A DNA stretch of 64,000 bases from Muricauda sp. SCSIO 65647 (GTDB taxonomy: Bacteria > Bacteroidota > Bacteroidia > Flavobacteriales > Flavobacteriaceae), in NCBI RefSeq assembly GCF_021534965.1, contig NZ_CP091037.1, forward strand, positions 2,921,501 to 2,985,500, in the 5' to 3' direction. The notes under the pieces are model-generated. The model was not told the origin of the DNA. It ran no database searches and was given only the letters and a program-made list of their open reading frames with translations. This document shows positions 15,932 to 25,268 of the stretch, piece by piece. Each line of letters opens with the position of its first letter. The first letter of the stretch is position 1. Position numbers and translations under genes: made by a program.

Positions 15932-16420
15932 TTAGTCACTATCCGGTACAAAATCCAAGGCAGCTCCATTGATACAGTGTCGTTTGCCCGTGGGTGCCGG
16001 GCCATCATCAAATACGTGTCCTAGATGACCGCCGCAGGTAGCGCAGTGCTCTTCGGTACGGGCATAACCAATTTTATAATCCACATCGTAGGCGACATTG
16101 CCTTCAATTTCCTTATAAAAACTGGGCCATCCGGTGCCAGAATCGAATTTGGTTTCGCTTTTGAACAGGGGAGTGCTGCATCCTGCACATACATAGGTGC
16201 CTTTTTCTTTGTTATCCAATAAATCACTGGTGAAAGGGTTTTCCGTGGCTGCCCTACGAAGTATATAATACTCCATATCGGTCAGTTCGGTACGCCACTC
16301 GGCATCGGTCTTGTTAATGGCAAATGTTTTATTTTCGGCATCGGTCTCTTTTTCTTCTTGGGAAGTTCCCTTGCATCCCGAGAAAACAAGAAGAGCGACT
16401 AAAGCAATCTTTTTCAGCAT
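15932..16420 (-). CDS. msrB: Peptide-methionine (R)-S-oxide reductase, lipoprotein form
   Basis: A 162-residue MsrB with a lipoprotein signal (LLVFSGC, lipid Cys16) and a Glu/Asp/Lys-rich linker before the enzyme domain. Zinc motifs CAGC and CATC, the DSGTGWPSF block, GHLGHVFDDGPAPTGKR and the catalytic Cys in RHCINGAALDF are all intact. It should repair oxidised methionines in envelope proteins, complementing the cytosolic copy just downstream. The electron donor in the envelope is unknown. Confidence 0.92.
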   Translation of the reverse strand: MLKKIALVALLVFSGCKGTSQEEKETDAENKTFAINKTDAEWRTELTDMEYYILRRAATENPFTSDLLDNKEKGTYVCAGCSTPLFKSETKFDSGTGWPSFYKEIEGNVAYDVDYKIGYARTEEHCATCGGHLGHVFDDGPAPTGKRHCINGAALDFVPDSD

Positions 16421-16496
16421 TTCAATATATTTTTCCGTTTAGACGAGAAGAACACAAAATACTTTCGCACCTACCATCATAAAAATCGGTAAAAAA

Positions 16497-16527
16497 GAAA
16501 CCCGAAACCAAAGTTGTTTCGGGTTTC
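16497..16527 (-). terminator. Intrinsic terminator after the collagen-like lipoprotein gene
   Basis: GAAACCCGAAAC pairs perfectly with GTTTCGGGTTTC around a 7-base loop. On the minus strand it is followed by six T, 20 bases past the stop codon of the gene ending at 16547. Confidence 0.75.
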
Positions 16528-16546
16528 TTTTAAGTGATTTGAATAC

Positions 16547-17104
16547 CTAATCCAACTCTATTTGTTGAATCTCATTCGACGAGATTTCCATTCTTCCCAT
16601 AACCGACTCAAGATTTGAAAGGTCTAACGAAGGGTCAGAAGCAAACTCGGCCGGTACGACCGCGATTCTGAACACCTGATTATCGGTATCGCCCGGTAGC
16701 AGGGTAGTAAGGTCAAAATCGGCCTCTAAGAAAATGTTCACGTCCAAAAAGGTATGATCGTAATTGTATTGCAGCAAACCTTGGTCCAATATTCGGGTTT
16801 GGGGCAACAAACGCCAAATATCGACTAGTTCGCCATTACTATCTTCGGTCTGGTCAAAAAGCAGATACACCAAAACCACATCTGCTTCAAAGACTTCTAC
16901 ATTTTGGGGAAACTCATATAATATGCTGTAATTGTTTTCGGCCGAAAAAGTACCTTGAATTTCGAGTACTTGGCCAAGAATATTGACACCATCTTGACCG
17001 TCAATGCCATCGCGCCCGTCAAAGCCTGGAGGGCCTTGCGGACCTTCACACGAGATTACCAATAAGGCCAAGATGATACCGAAAATAGTTTTTATCGAAC
17101 TCAT
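16547..17104 (-). CDS. Lipoprotein with a short collagen-like segment
   Basis: A 185-residue protein with signal sequence and lipobox LLVISC (lipid Cys19). Residues 21-39 are six Gly-X-Y triplets (GPQGPPGFDGRDGIDGQDG). The remaining ~145 residues look like a beta-sandwich with many acidic residues. Bacteroidota often have such lipoproteins with a brief collagen-like stretch directly after the lipid anchor; their role is unknown. It has its own terminator and diverges from glgE. Confidence 0.75.
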   Translation of the reverse strand: MSSIKTIFGIILALLVISCEGPQGPPGFDGRDGIDGQDGVNILGQVLEIQGTFSAENNYSILYEFPQNVEVFEADVVLVYLLFDQTEDSNGELVDIWRLLPQTRILDQGLLQYNYDHTFLDVNIFLEADFDLTTLLPGDTDNQVFRIAVVPAEFASDPSLDLSNLESVMGRMEISSNEIQQIELD

Positions 17105-17203
17105 AACTTTTGATTTTGATTTGACATGGTTTTACTATAATTTATATTGATAAATCAAAAAGCGTTCCAAAAAAAATATGGGTGTTGAATTATGATCGGT
17201 ATG

Positions 17204-17211
17204 TAGGTTTG
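17204..17211 (+). promoter_or_regulatory. Candidate minus-7 element for the glgE operon
   Basis: TAGGTTTG matches TAnnTTTG and lies 38 bases before the glgE ATG. The upstream TTG (17185-17187) is only 16 bases away, shorter than usual. Confidence 0.35.
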
Positions 17212-17249
17212 TGCTATATTCATATTTTTAGGAAAACCATCCAAAATCT

Positions 17250-19190
17250 ATGGAAAGAAAACAAGAAAGGGTAGTTATCGAAAATGTTTCGCCCCAATTG
17301 CAATGTGGCGAATTTTTTATCAAAAGGGTCGTCGGTGAATCCGTGACCGTATATGCCGATATCGTACCCGATGGGCACGATGTGGTACAGGCCGAAATTC
17401 TGTTTAAGCATGAAAAGGATAAAAAATGGTCAACGGTTCGCATGCAGCACCAAGGACAAGATGTGTATTTCGAGACCTTTACCGTCGACAAACAGGGGCT
17501 ATATGACTATTGCGTTCGCGGATGGATCGATTACGCCTTGAACTGGCAACACGGTGTCGACGCCAAATTAAAAGATGGGCAACATATCAAGAGTGAATTA
17601 CTGGATGGCGTTCAATACCTAAAATTTCTTAAGGGGAACGTTACGGCAAAACAAAAAGAGATCATAATGGGCTGGCTATCGCTTTTTGAAGATGAAAGTC
17701 GCTATGAAGAAGCTATCTCGGTGGCCAATTCTGAAGAGCTGCATCATCTTTTTTCGCAATATCCCCAACGTATTTTGGCCAATGAGAGCAAAAAGCTTCA
17801 AGTGTATGTAGACAGGAAAAAAGCAAACTTCAGTACCTGGTATGAGTTTTTTCCACGTTCATCTTCCTCCGAACCCAATAAACATGGCACCTTTAAAGAT
17901 TGTGAGCGATTGTTGCCACGTATTGCCAAAATGGGGTTTGACACACTTTATTTTCCGCCGATCCATCCGATCGGTGAGAAAAATCGAAAAGGCAAGAACA
18001 ATACCGTAAATGCCCATGAGGGTGATTCTGGGGTGCCTTGGGCAATCGGTTCACGGCATGGGGGGCACAAATCGGTACATCCTGAGTTGGGTACCGAGAA
18101 AGATTTTGTCGATTTGGTGAAGAAAGCCAAAAAAATGAATATTGAAGTCGCCTTGGATATTGCTTTTCAGGCGGCTCCTGACCATCCATACATCCAAGAA
18201 CACCCTGAATGGTTCAGAAAGCGCCCCGATGGCACGATACAATATGCTGAAAATCCCCCGAAGAAATATCAAGATATCGTCAATTTTTATTACGAAACGA
18301 CTGCTTATAAGGCTTTGTGGGATGAATTGTTAGATATCGTACAGTATTGGGTCGATAGAGGAGTATCTATATTTCGGGTCGATAACCCACATACCAAACC
18401 GTACTATTTTTGGCACTGGCTCATTGCCCAGATCAAGAAGAACCATCCAGATGTATTGTTTTTGGCAGAGGCTTTTTCGAGGCCAAAAGTGATGCAGCAA
18501 TTGGCCAAACAAGGCTTTTCACAGTCTTATACCTATTTCACCTGGCGGGTCAGTAAACATGAATTGATCGAGTATGTGGTCGAACTTACCCAAACGGAAA
18601 TGAAAGAATATTATCGCTCCAATTTTTGGCCAAACACACCTGATATCAATCCCTACCATTTACAGGGGGCCAATGAGGCCATGCATCTAATACGTTATGC
18701 ACTGGCGGCCACATTGAGCGGCAATATCGGTATTTATGGGCCTGTTTTCGAGTATATGGTCACTGAGCCATTGCCCAACAAAGAAGAATATAAAGATTGC
18801 GAAAAATATGAAGTACGCCATTGGGATTGGTCTATCGAGAATAAGGTCACCCATCTTATCTCTCGTATCAATCAAATTCGCAAAGACCACGAATCATTAC
18901 AGCAGACCAATAATATTCGTTTTTGTCACATCGAAAATGATTATCTTATAGCTTTCTATAAGTGGAACGATGCCAAAACCGATGAGACCCTTATGGTCAT
19001 CAATCTCGATTCCCACAATACGCAACAGGGTCATCTACAGCTCCCGTTGCACGAACTGGGCATCAATATCGGTCAGGGCGTTCAACTGAAAGATATGATT
19101 ACGTCTAATGAGTACACATGGTATGATGAATGGAATTTTGTTGAACTGCATACAGACGTTCCATTTCATATTTTCCAAATAAACAGATAG
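17250..19190 (+). CDS. glgE: Alpha-1,4-glucan:maltose-1-phosphate maltosyltransferase
   Basis: A 646-residue GH13 family enzyme with the N-terminal DUF3416 domain (residues ~1-190) and a TIM-barrel core. The nucleophile is D378 in IFRVDNPHTKP and the acid/base is E407 in FLAEAFSRPKVM, both in the GlgE-specific contexts. It transfers maltosyl units from maltose-1-phosphate to the non-reducing end of alpha-1,4-glucans and releases phosphate. It heads a block with the maltokinase gene (4 bases downstream) and glgB, the other cytosolic steps of the GlgE pathway. Confidence 0.94.
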   Translation: MERKQERVVIENVSPQLQCGEFFIKRVVGESVTVYADIVPDGHDVVQAEILFKHEKDKKWSTVRMQHQGQDVYFETFTVDKQGLYDYCVRGWIDYALNWQHGVDAKLKDGQHIKSELLDGVQYLKFLKGNVTAKQKEIIMGWLSLFEDESRYEEAISVANSEELHHLFSQYPQRILANESKKLQVYVDRKKANFSTWYEFFPRSSSSEPNKHGTFKDCERLLPRIAKMGFDTLYFPPIHPIGEKNRKGKNNTVNAHEGDSGVPWAIGSRHGGHKSVHPELGTEKDFVDLVKKAKKMNIEVALDIAFQAAPDHPYIQEHPEWFRKRPDGTIQYAENPPKKYQDIVNFYYETTAYKALWDELLDIVQYWVDRGVSIFRVDNPHTKPYYFWHWLIAQIKKNHPDVLFLAEAFSRPKVMQQLAKQGFSQSYTYFTWRVSKHELIEYVVELTQTEMKEYYRSNFWPNTPDINPYHLQGANEAMHLIRYALAATLSGNIGIYGPVFEYMVTEPLPNKEEYKDCEKYEVRHWDWSIENKVTHLISRINQIRKDHESLQQTNNIRFCHIENDYLIAFYKWNDAKTDETLMVINLDSHNTQQGHLQLPLHELGINIGQGVQLKDMITSNEYTWYDEWNFVELHTDVPFHIFQINR

Positions 19191-19194
19191 TTAT

Positions 19195-20829
19195 ATGGCA
19201 AAAAAAGAGAAGGACACTTTATTGCAACCTCCCTATGAATTTGATGTGGTATGGGAAGAACTTATCGAGAACGATGGGTTCATCAAGGTCTTTCTTTCAG
19301 ATGTATTGGAAAAATATGTGGTACAGCAACGATGGTACGGTGGCAAATCGAGCAAGCTGAAGTACATCGAACTACAAGAGTATTTTAAGATCCAACAGAA
19401 CGAGGAAGTCTATTACGGACTATTGCTACAGGTAAATTTTGAGGAAGCCTTTTACCAACACTACTTCTTGCCCATTGCCTTTGTTTCAGATGAAAGCTTT
19501 GCCGAGAAAGACCGTATTCTGCCCATCTGCATGAAAGGCCAGAACGGTTTCATTATCGATGCATTGAATCTTGAGGCATTCAGAAAATTAGTATTTGAAC
19601 GGATCATGAGGGCCGATCCGATCGATACCACTAAGGTACAGTACCACAAAAGCTCACATTTCACCGATACCGAGTATAGATCGTCACGTTTTATGGGACT
19701 GGAGCAGAGCAACACTTCCATAATCATCAACGACAATTCGGTCATCAAGTTTTTCAGAAGAATTTATGCCGATAAGAACCCCGATTACGAGATGAGCCGC
19801 TTTCTATCTGAGGTCAAAGGTTTTCAAAACACACCAGCCTATCTGGGCAGTATAAATGTGGTCGATTCAGATGGCGCCAACATCACGATCGCACTGATGC
19901 AAAAATTGGTTGCTAACGAAGGCGATGCCTGGGCCTATTTCAAACAGCAGCTCAAAATGGTCTTCCACAATCTGGAATATAAACGCATAAACATTGCCAG
20001 ACTGCCCCAAGTGGCAATGTTCGCCCGTTTGGGTATCAAAGATGTACCTCCTGAGATTATTGACTGGGCCGGCCTTCATGTGTTTTTGATGCTGCAACGG
20101 TTGGCGCAGCGAACCGCCGAGATGCATATAGCTTTGGGGTCAGAATTTGGCGATACGGCCTTTCATCCCAACCATTTCAACGGTGACTATGAAGTGTGGC
20201 TTAAAAACAGGTTGCTCTACCAATTTCAAAACCGCTTGAACGTTGTCGAGAACAATATTCATCGACTTGATGGACTTTCTTTAGAACTGGCAAAAGAGTT
20301 TTTAGAGAGAAAGAATGATATCAGAAAGCGTTTTGTAAATTTTGATTGGACGAAATTCAAGGGAGAACGTATTCGCATTCATGGAGATTATCACCTCGGC
20401 CAGGTATTGGTAAAAGATGATGACTTCTATCTTTTGGATTTTGAAGGAGAGCCCGAGAGCACGATTCGCGATCGTAAGGTGAAACAGCCCCCATTGAAAG
20501 ATGTGGCCGGCATGTTCAGGTCGTTTCACTATGCCATCTATTCTACCATTTTCAATGATGGTGACGATTTTCCGTATTCCCAAGAAGACTTGTTCAAGGC
20601 AGGCGAAATTTTGTATCGCTATTTCATCGCAGTGTTCTATGATAGCTATTTGAACCTGATTCAAGAAAACAACCTGAACATCGGTTACTCACAAGAGCGA
20701 ACCTTTATCTTAAAATACTGTATGCTCGAAAAAGCGGTCTATGAACTGGGCTATGAAATGAATTCACGACCATTGTGGGCGGTAATTCCACTTGAGGGCA
20801 TAATGGGTATAATCAATGAAACCAACTAA
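19195..20829 (+). CDS. mak: Maltokinase (maltose to maltose-1-phosphate), stand-alone
   Basis: A 544-residue protein of the Pep2/Mak aminoglycoside-phosphotransferase-like fold. The N-terminal cap contains QQRWYGGKSSKLKYIEL, typical of maltokinases. The C-terminal lobe carries RIHGDYHLGQVLV (catalytic loop) and LLDFEGEPES (metal-binding D). It should phosphorylate maltose with ATP to feed GlgE. In many bacteria this domain is fused to trehalose synthase (TreS); here it is separate and no treS lies in the window. It sits between glgE (4 bases) and glgB (14 bases). Confidence 0.88.
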   Translation: MAKKEKDTLLQPPYEFDVVWEELIENDGFIKVFLSDVLEKYVVQQRWYGGKSSKLKYIELQEYFKIQQNEEVYYGLLLQVNFEEAFYQHYFLPIAFVSDESFAEKDRILPICMKGQNGFIIDALNLEAFRKLVFERIMRADPIDTTKVQYHKSSHFTDTEYRSSRFMGLEQSNTSIIINDNSVIKFFRRIYADKNPDYEMSRFLSEVKGFQNTPAYLGSINVVDSDGANITIALMQKLVANEGDAWAYFKQQLKMVFHNLEYKRINIARLPQVAMFARLGIKDVPPEIIDWAGLHVFLMLQRLAQRTAEMHIALGSEFGDTAFHPNHFNGDYEVWLKNRLLYQFQNRLNVVENNIHRLDGLSLELAKEFLERKNDIRKRFVNFDWTKFKGERIRIHGDYHLGQVLVKDDDFYLLDFEGEPESTIRDRKVKQPPLKDVAGMFRSFHYAIYSTIFNDGDDFPYSQEDLFKAGEILYRYFIAVFYDSYLNLIQENNLNIGYSQERTFILKYCMLEKAVYELGYEMNSRPLWAVIPLEGIMGIINETN

Positions 20830-20843
20830 CAAAAACAATATAT

Positions 20844-22739
20844 ATGGCCAACGTAAAACCACATAGTCTTTTTACTGAATTCGATATTGATCTGTTCAAA
20901 GGGGGCAAACACTATCGACTATTCGAAAAACTGGGCTCGCACCTTATTGAGGTCGATGGTGAAAAGGGTACTTATTTTGCGGTATGGGCACCAACGGCCA
21001 AATCGGTCTCAGTGGTGGGAGATTTCAACTATTGGATCGAGGGTGACCATCAATTGTATGTACGATGGGATGAAAGCGGCATTTGGGAAGGATTTATACC
21101 CGGTGTGGGCAAGGGCTCGAAATACAAATACAAGATACATTCGCACAACAACGATATCAAGACAGAAAAGGCCGACCCTTTTGCACGCTATTGTGAACAA
21201 CCGCCCAAAACGGCTTCCATCGTTTGGGATGATGATTACAAATGGAAGGATAAGGATTGGATGGGGTATCGAAAAGATAAAAATGGATTGGACAAACCCT
21301 TCTCGGTCTATGAAGTGCACTTGGGCTCATGGAAGCGCAAGGCTGACAATGAGTTTCTCTCCTATAAAGAATTGGCAAAAGAATTGGTCGATTATGTAAA
21401 GGAAATGGGCTTCACCCATGTTGAGTTCATGCCCGTTATGGAATACCCATTTGATCCTTCATGGGGTTATCAATTGACCGGATATTATGCGCCGACATCG
21501 CGGTTTGGAGAACCTGAGCATTTTAAGTTGCTGGTCGACAAACTGCACCAAAATGACATTGGGGTCATTCTAGACTGGGTGCCCTCACATTTTCCTGAAG
21601 ATGCCCATGGGCTTGGTTTTTTTGATGGGTCGCATCTGTACGAGCATCCTGATAGAAGAAGGGGCTATCACCCTGATTGGAAGAGTCTGATTTTCAACTA
21701 CGGAAGAAACGAGGTACGGGCCTTTTTGATCAGCAATGCCATTTTTTGGTTGGATCGATACCATGTTGACGGGCTGAGGGTCGATGCCGTGGCGTCTATG
21801 CTATATTTGGATTATTCGCGTGAAGATGGTGAATGGGAGCCCAATATGTACGGCAATAACGAAAACCTTGAGGCCATGTCATTTTTGAGGGAACTCAACG
21901 AGGAAGTGTACAAGCGCTTTGAGGGAATTCAAACCATAGCTGAAGAATCAACAGCTTTCTCAGGTGTTTCAAAACCCGTACATTATGGGGGACTCGGCTT
22001 TGGCATGAAATGGATGATGGGCTGGATGCATGATACGCTCGAGTACTTCAAAAAAGAACCAATTTACCGTAGGCACCACCAGAACGATATCACGTTTAGT
22101 CTGACCTATGCCTTTACCGAAAACTTCATGCTTCCTTTCTCGCATGATGAAGTGGTGTATGGCAAACAATCGTTGATATACCGCATGCCCGGCGATGAAT
22201 GGCAGCGTTTCGCCAACCTCCGCCTATTGTTTGGCTATATGTTCACGCATCCTGGTGCCAACCTAATTTTTATGGGTGGTGAATTCGGTCAAACCTCTGA
22301 GTGGAATTTTCAGCAGAGCCTTGATTGGCATTTGACCCAATACGATTTCCATTCGGGTATTCAAGAGTTGATGAAAGATTTGAACGCCTTGTACAAAAAG
22401 TACCCGGCCCTGCATGAAAAACAGTTCAGCGCCGATGGGTTTCAGTGGATAGATTACGGTGATGGCGGGAATTCGGTCTTGACCTATATCAGAAAAGGCC
22501 ATGACCCGAAGAACGATCTTATTATCGCTTGTAATTTCACTCCGGTGCCGCGCGAAGATTATAGGGTCGGCACTCCCAAATCAACTCAATTAAAACTTGT
22601 TTTCAATAGTGATGACAAAAAGTATGGAGGCAGTGGTATGGGCAAAAAGACGCTTAAGCCTTCTGATACGGCATGGCATGGTCACAAGAAATCTGTTCAA
22701 ATGACCTTGCCACCTTTGGGGGTATTGGTGTATAAATGA
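20844..22739 (+). CDS. glgB: 1,4-alpha-glucan branching enzyme
   Basis: A 631-residue GH13 enzyme with an N-terminal CBM48 module (WAPTAKSVSVVGDFNYW), the (beta/alpha)8 core and an all-beta C-terminal domain. The nucleophile is D314 (GLRVDAVASMLYLDYSR), the acid/base is E367 (IAEESTAFSGV) and the third carboxylate is in FSHDEVVYGKQS. It introduces alpha-1,6 branches into the glucan built by GlgE. It begins 14 bases after the maltokinase stop and is the third gene of the block. Confidence 0.95.
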   Translation: MANVKPHSLFTEFDIDLFKGGKHYRLFEKLGSHLIEVDGEKGTYFAVWAPTAKSVSVVGDFNYWIEGDHQLYVRWDESGIWEGFIPGVGKGSKYKYKIHSHNNDIKTEKADPFARYCEQPPKTASIVWDDDYKWKDKDWMGYRKDKNGLDKPFSVYEVHLGSWKRKADNEFLSYKELAKELVDYVKEMGFTHVEFMPVMEYPFDPSWGYQLTGYYAPTSRFGEPEHFKLLVDKLHQNDIGVILDWVPSHFPEDAHGLGFFDGSHLYEHPDRRRGYHPDWKSLIFNYGRNEVRAFLISNAIFWLDRYHVDGLRVDAVASMLYLDYSREDGEWEPNMYGNNENLEAMSFLRELNEEVYKRFEGIQTIAEESTAFSGVSKPVHYGGLGFGMKWMMGWMHDTLEYFKKEPIYRRHHQNDITFSLTYAFTENFMLPFSHDEVVYGKQSLIYRMPGDEWQRFANLRLLFGYMFTHPGANLIFMGGEFGQTSEWNFQQSLDWHLTQYDFHSGIQELMKDLNALYKKYPALHEKQFSADGFQWIDYGDGGNSVLTYIRKGHDPKNDLIIACNFTPVPREDYRVGTPKSTQLKLVFNSDDKKYGGSGMGKKTLKPSDTAWHGHKKSVQMTLPPLGVLVYK

Positions 22740-22832
22740 TTCTACTACAACGATATAGTGCACAATTTGTGAAAAATATCATTTTTAGTTCTCACGGTAA
22801 TGTACTTCTTTTGTGGGTCTAATTAGCCAAAA

Positions 22833-25232
22833 ATGATCACCACCACTGAAATTGAAAGGAAAGGCAATCAGTTTCCGAATGAGATTGTTGACTTCAAACA
22901 AGAGAACGAGAAGCTTTACTTCACGACCAAAAATGGGGTCATTTTAGAGATTACGGTACTTCGTGATAGCGCCATACGGTTCAGATATGCCACAGAGCAC
23001 GTGTTCGAACCTGATTTCTCATATGCCATCAGTAATGATGTGAGCATAGGCTACAATGTTTTGGAGGTTGAGGATGAAAAACAGGAATATATCATCACCA
23101 CTTCAAAAGTCAAGATATATATCGACAAAGGCAATTTAAAGACCCAGATCACCGATTTGGAAGGCTTGGTCATCGCTGAAGACGAGACAGGTTTTCATTG
23201 GGAAGAAAACTTTGACTACGGTGGCAACATCGTTAAGATGAGCAAAGTGACCCAATCTTCAGAAAGTTTTTATGGTCTTGGTGACAAGGCATCGCATACC
23301 AATCTCAAAGGAAAAAGGGTCAACAACTGGGTAACTGATTCATATGCCTATGGTAAAGATCAAGAACCTTTGTACAAAGCCATACCTTTCTACGTTGGCC
23401 TTCACAACGATGTGGCCTATGGTGTCTTTTTCGACAATTCATTCAGCACCTATTTTGATTTTGCCCATGAGCGCAGAAATGTGACCAGTTTTTGGGCAGA
23501 TGGGGGTGAGATGAACTATTATTTCTTCTACGGCCCTGAAATATCAAAGGTTGTTGGGGCCTATACCGATTTGACCGGCGTGCCAGAACTGCCACCTTTA
23601 TGGGCATTGGGTTTTCATCAGTCAAAATGGAGCTACTATCCAGAGAAAAAGGTCAAACAGATCACTTCTACCTTTAGAAAGCTAAAGATTCCTTGTGATG
23701 CGATTTATTTGGATATCGATTATATGGATGGGTTTCGTTGCTTCACTTGGGATAACCGCCGCTTTCCCAATCCAAAGAAATTGGTCGACGATCTCGAAGA
23801 AATAGGGTTCAAGACAGTAACGATGATCGATCCCGGCCTAAAGATCGACCGAGATTATTGGGTCTATCAAGAGGCGATGGAGAACGATTATTTCTGCAAA
23901 CGGGCCGATGGCCCCCATTTCAAGGGCAAGGTCTGGCCCGGCGAGTGTAAATTCCCTGATTTTACAAAGCCCGAAGTTCGTGAATGGTGGGCAGGTCTAT
24001 ATAAAGAAATGATTGCTGACATTGGGGTGCACGGGGTCTGGAACGATATGAACGAACCTGCCATAATGGATGTGCCCACTAAAACAGCAAATCTAGATGT
24101 ACGCCATGATTACGATGGGCATCGTTGTAGCCATCGAAAAGCACATAATGTATATGGCATGCAAATGGCCAGGGCGACATTCAAAGGGCTGAAGAAGTTT
24201 ACTTTTCCGAAGCGCCCATTTGTACTCACACGTGCCGCATACTCGGGCACCCAGCGCTATTGTGCTACCTGGACAGGCGATAATGTCGCAACTTGGGAAC
24301 ACCTTTGGATCGCCAATGTGCAGGCCCAGCGTATGTGTATGAGCGGCTACTCATTTGTGGGCTCTGATATAGGTGGTTTTGCCGAACAACCGAACGGAGA
24401 ACTTTTTGTTAGGTGGATCCAACTTGGGGTCTTTCACCCTTTTTGTCGTGTGCACTCTAGTGGTGATCATGGTGATCAAGAACCATGGTCGTTCGGTGAT
24501 GAGATAACCGATATCGTCAGAAAGTTCATCGAATTGCGCTATGAGCTCTTGCCGTACCTCTATACCATGTTCTACAGGTATGTGAACGAAGGACTTCCGA
24601 TGCTGAAATCGTTGGTGTTCTACGATCAAGAAGATACCCAGACCCATTTCAGGACAGATGAATTTCTATTTGGCGAACAATTACTGGTGTGCCCGATCCA
24701 AGAACCCAACGCCCAAGGTAGACGAATGTACATTCCCAAGGGAAAATGGTATAATTATTGGACTGAAGAGATAGTTGAAGGCGGGGTAGAGAAGTGGGTG
24801 GCCGCCGGAATAGATAAGATTCCGATGTTTATCAAAGAGGGCGCCATCATTCCGAAGTATCCTGTACAACAGTATGTTGGCGAGAAAGAATTGACGGAAT
24901 TGAAGCTCGATGTGTACTATAAAGAGGGCGCAGAGAATTCAATCGTGTACGAAGACCAACAAGAAGGTTATGATTATAAAAAGGGTAGGTACAGCTTAAG
25001 AAAGTTTAGGCTCAAGGGCAAGCCGAAAGAACTGATCATTCAACAGTTCAAAGATGGCAGTTTTATAACGTCGTATGAGACGTTCAAATTACATTTTCAC
25101 GGGCTTCCCTTTAAAATTAAGACAATCGAGCTCGACAACGAAAACGTAGATTTAAAATCGGTGAAGTTGAATGGGGGCAATAGTATTGAAATCAGTAAAA
25201 ATTTTACAGAACTGCATCTTACAGGAGCTTGA
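22833..25232 (+). CDS. Glycoside hydrolase family 31 alpha-glucosidase
   Basis: A 799-residue GH31 enzyme. It has an N-terminal beta-sandwich (residues ~1-240), the catalytic barrel with nucleophile D405 in GVWNDMNEPA and acid/base D483 in TWTGDNVATWEHL, the FVGSDIGGF block, and two C-terminal beta domains. It lacks a signal peptide, so it is probably cytoplasmic and releases glucose from alpha-glucans or maltose. It lies 93 bases after glgB, suggesting a shared role in glucan turnover, probably from its own promoter. Confidence 0.9.
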   Translation: MITTTEIERKGNQFPNEIVDFKQENEKLYFTTKNGVILEITVLRDSAIRFRYATEHVFEPDFSYAISNDVSIGYNVLEVEDEKQEYIITTSKVKIYIDKGNLKTQITDLEGLVIAEDETGFHWEENFDYGGNIVKMSKVTQSSESFYGLGDKASHTNLKGKRVNNWVTDSYAYGKDQEPLYKAIPFYVGLHNDVAYGVFFDNSFSTYFDFAHERRNVTSFWADGGEMNYYFFYGPEISKVVGAYTDLTGVPELPPLWALGFHQSKWSYYPEKKVKQITSTFRKLKIPCDAIYLDIDYMDGFRCFTWDNRRFPNPKKLVDDLEEIGFKTVTMIDPGLKIDRDYWVYQEAMENDYFCKRADGPHFKGKVWPGECKFPDFTKPEVREWWAGLYKEMIADIGVHGVWNDMNEPAIMDVPTKTANLDVRHDYDGHRCSHRKAHNVYGMQMARATFKGLKKFTFPKRPFVLTRAAYSGTQRYCATWTGDNVATWEHLWIANVQAQRMCMSGYSFVGSDIGGFAEQPNGELFVRWIQLGVFHPFCRVHSSGDHGDQEPWSFGDEITDIVRKFIELRYELLPYLYTMFYRYVNEGLPMLKSLVFYDQEDTQTHFRTDEFLFGEQLLVCPIQEPNAQGRRMYIPKGKWYNYWTEEIVEGGVEKWVAAGIDKIPMFIKEGAIIPKYPVQQYVGEKELTELKLDVYYKEGAENSIVYEDQQEGYDYKKGRYSLRKFRLKGKPKELIIQQFKDGSFITSYETFKLHFHGLPFKIKTIELDNENVDLKSVKLNGGNSIEISKNFTELHLTGA

Positions 25233-25268
25233 TTTTTTTGTACTTTTCCCATTATAAACACTGACATT

